Made by a program: the position numbers and the translations under genes
Shown here: piece by piece, positions 4,650-6,578 of the stretch
How positions within the stretch are numbered: position 1 is the first letter of the stretch
Layout: each line of letters starts with the position of its first letter
Notes under the pieces: generated by a model
The model's database searches: none
What the model was told of the DNA's origin: nothing
The model's input: the letters and a program-made list of their open reading frames with translations, nothing else
Assembly (NCBI GenBank): GCA_031411575.1
Contig: JANOBJ010000095.1
Coordinates: 1-6,578 of the forward strand
DNA length: 6,578 nucleotides
From: JANOBJ01 sp031411575
GTDB taxonomy: Bacteria; Pseudomonadota; Gammaproteobacteria; Burkholderiales; Burkholderiaceae_C
Reading direction: 5' to 3'

Positions 4650-6578
4650 ATGCCTGAGCCCCATTCCAATTTGCCCTCGCTGGGCATCACCGTCCCACCC
4701 CTCGCGTGGTGGCGTCGCTGGTGGCGCAAGCAAAGCCCGACACGCCAGGACCGCGTGGCCATGCTGGCGCCCCTGGCGGCGGTGCTGCTGTTTCTGGCCG
4801 CGATCGTCTCAGCCTTCTGGTACCTGCGCGTTGAGGAGACCGAGCGCGAGCAGGAAGCGGTCAAGCGCGATGTCGAATACGCCCAGCAGCGCATGCGGCT
4901 GCGCCTGCTGGAACGCCAGGAACAGCTGATGCGCATTGCGCGCGACCTGTCCAACAAGGAGATCGACCCCGAGGAGTTCATGGGCCGTTCGGAGTCGCTG
5001 GTCAGCCAGTACCCCGAGCTGCAGGCGGTTACCTACATCGACGAGCGACGGCGCGTCGTCGCCAGCTACAGCGCGCCCAGCGTGCCGGCAGCGCAGCAAC
5101 GCGTGGCGGGATCGGTTCTCAAGGTGGGAGAAACCGAAGGCATCTACAGCCTGGCGCGCGACCTGCAGCAACCGGTCTATTCTCAGCCGACTGCATCGAC
5201 CAACGGCCCCGACCATCCGGCGCTGTTGCAGTTGCACATTCCGCTGTCTGAACAGGGCCGCTTTTCCGGTGTGGTGCTGGGTGAGTACTCCATCGATTTC
5301 CTGCTGCGCTATGGCGTGCCTGCGGAGGTCTTGTCCAAATATGCCGTGGCCCTGCTCGACAGCAAGAACCGCGTGATTGCCGGCAACAGCGTGGCCACCC
5401 GTGCCCCCGGCAACATCCTGATCCCCTGGAACGCCAACGCCAACACCAATGAATACGAGGTGCCGGTATCGCCGGTCGGCAACGGCCTCATCATCCGCGC
5501 CCAGGCGTACCGCACCTCGCTCGGGGTGATCGGCAGCGGCTTGTTCTGGCTGGTCAGTGTGTTGAGCGCAATGACGGCGTGGATGCTCATCACCAACTGG
5601 CGGCACACCCGCCGGCGGCTGCAGGCCCAGCAGGCCCTGATCGTGGAAACCAACTTCCGCCGCGCGATGGAAAACTCGATGCTCACCGGCATGCGCGCGC
5701 TGGACCTGCAGGGCCGCATCACTTACGTGAACGCGGCGTTCTGCCAGATGACGGGATGGAGCGAAGGCGAACTGGTCGGCCGTACGGCGCCGTTCCCCTA
5801 CTGGCCCGACAGCGACCGCGAACAGCTGACCCAGCGGCTGGACGACGAGCTGAAGGGGCGCACCACGCCAGGCGGCTTTCAGGTCCGCGTGAAGCGCAAG
5901 GACGGCGAGGTGTTCGATGCGCGCCTGTATGTGTCGCCGCTGATCGATGCGGTGGGCAAGCAGACCGGCTGGATGACGTCGATGACCGACATCACCGAAC
6001 CCAACCGCATCCGCCACCAGCTGTCTGAATCGTACGAGCGGTTCACCACCGTGCTGGAGGCTCTGGACGCCGCCGTGTCGGTGGCGCCGCTGGGCAGCGC
6101 GGAGCTGCTGTTTGCCAACAAGCTGTACCGCCAGTGGTTTGGCACCCACACGGCCGGCCATTTGCAGATGGTGGCGCAGGCGGGCGTGCCCGATGCCCCG
6201 CCGGCCGACAGTTCCTTTGACGACGTGGACCCCTTCATGGGCTTGCCCACCGGCACCCTGACCGCGGCGCAGGCCGAGAACGCCGAGATCTATGTGCCCG
6301 AGCTGGCCAAGTGGCTGGAGGTGCGCTCTCGCTACCTCAACTGGGTGGACGGCCGGCTGGCTCAGATGGTGATCGCCACCGACATCACGCCGCGCCGCCA
6401 TGCCGAGGAGCAGTCTGCGTCGCAGGCCGAGCGGGCACAGTCGGCCAGCCGGCTGATCACGATGGGCGAGATGGCGTCCAGCGTGGCGCACGAACTCAAC
6501 CAGCCGCTGACCGCGATCAACAACTACTGCAACGGCATGGTGTCGCGCATCCGCGCCAAACAGATGAAGGAAGAAGAC
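4650..6578 (+). CDS. Membrane PAS sensor histidine kinase, FixL-like (partial, 3' end missing)
   Basis: The visible 643 residues form the sensory half of a two-component kinase that should autophosphorylate on His and pass the phosphate to a response regulator, probably encoded just downstream. A short Trp/Arg-rich cytoplasmic N-terminus (WWRRWWRK, 20-27) precedes membrane segment 1 (about 36-58). A region of about 230 residues, presumably periplasmic, starts with a charged, coiled-coil-like stretch (60-100). Membrane segment 2 is about 291-316. A PAS/PAC domain spans about 335-452 (ITYVNAAFCQMTGW, then VKRKDGEVFDARLYVSP, TDITE). A weaker PAS-like domain is about 463-582, ending ATDITPRRHAEE. 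The HisKA domain begins near 600 with MGEMASSVAHELNQPLTAIN; phospho-acceptor H614. The dimerisation helix remainder and the ATPase domain lie beyond the edge. ATG at 4650 is the first start after an in-frame stop at 4617. The H-box resembles FixL-type kinases, but the PAS lacks an obvious FixL heme-ligand motif; the ligand is unknown. Confidence 0.93.
   Translation, partial: MPEPHSNLPSLGITVPPLAWWRRWWRKQSPTRQDRVAMLAPLAAVLLFLAAIVSAFWYLRVEETEREQEAVKRDVEYAQQRMRLRLLERQEQLMRIARDLSNKEIDPEEFMGRSESLVSQYPELQAVTYIDERRRVVASYSAPSVPAAQQRVAGSVLKVGETEGIYSLARDLQQPVYSQPTASTNGPDHPALLQLHIPLSEQGRFSGVVLGEYSIDFLLRYGVPAEVLSKYAVALLDSKNRVIAGNSVATRAPGNILIPWNANANTNEYEVPVSPVGNGLIIRAQAYRTSLGVIGSGLFWLVSVLSAMTAWMLITNWRHTRRRLQAQQALIVETNFRRAMENSMLTGMRALDLQGRITYVNAAFCQMTGWSEGELVGRTAPFPYWPDSDREQLTQRLDDELKGRTTPGGFQVRVKRKDGEVFDARLYVSPLIDAVGKQTGWMTSMTDITEPNRIRHQLSESYERFTTVLEALDAAVSVAPLGSAELLFANKLYRQWFGTHTAGHLQMVAQAGVPDAPPADSSFDDVDPFMGLPTGTLTAAQAENAEIYVPELAKWLEVRSRYLNWVDGRLAQMVIATDITPRRHAEEQSASQAERAQSASRLITMGEMASSVAHELNQPLTAINNYCNGMVSRIRAKQMKEED

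Noticed and set aside
4430..4657. 75-codon plus-strand frame across the intergenic region
   Set aside because: It overlaps the aceE start and operator-like repeats and has no ribosome binding site or recognisable domain; only its last 13 codons are worth considering as a leader ORF.
4809..6491. 560-codon minus-strand open frame opposite the kinase
   Set aside because: It shadows a frame with clear PAS and HisKA motifs and has the composition of an antisense artefact.

Overview
The window looks like a chromosomal segment of a high-GC betaproteobacterium, most likely of the order Burkholderiales (Comamonadaceae-like). The evidence is the GC-rich codon use, the homodimeric-type pyruvate dehydrogenase E1 (AceE) next to a two-lipoyl E2 (AceF), and a FixL-like sensor kinase transcribed divergently from them. 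The genus cannot be fixed from this sequence alone.

Layout, left to right. Positions 1-41 (minus strand) hold the first 13 complete codons, plus part of the next, of a gene that runs off the left edge; its start, MTTVVVVRKAGQVA, resembles the N-terminus of HslV/proteasome-type Ntn hydrolases. Positions 52-1707 (minus) are aceF, dihydrolipoamide acetyltransferase. Positions 1725-4439 (minus) are aceE, the pyruvate dehydrogenase E1 component. Gaps of 17 and 10 bases, with no terminator seen, suggest transcription in the order aceE, aceF, partial gene. Positions 4440-4649 are a divergent intergenic region with a very AT-rich core (16 G/C in the 60 bases 4501-4560). It contains a perfect 10-bp tandem repeat and an inverted repeat that are good candidates for regulatory sites. 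Positions 4650-6578 (plus) hold the first 643 codons of a membrane-bound histidine kinase with two transmembrane segments, an extracytoplasmic sensor region, a clear PAS domain, a weaker second PAS-like domain and the start of the HisKA domain. It is cut by the right edge.

AceE and AceF carry out the first two steps of oxidative pyruvate decarboxylation to acetyl-CoA; the E3 subunit (lpdA) is not in the window. The kinase shares its upstream region with aceE, which makes regulation of the pyruvate dehydrogenase operon by this sensor, or co-regulation of both, a reasonable but unproven idea. I see no tRNA, rRNA, CRISPR array, insertion sequence or phage gene. The most unusual item is the possible proteasome-like gene closely coupled to aceF.
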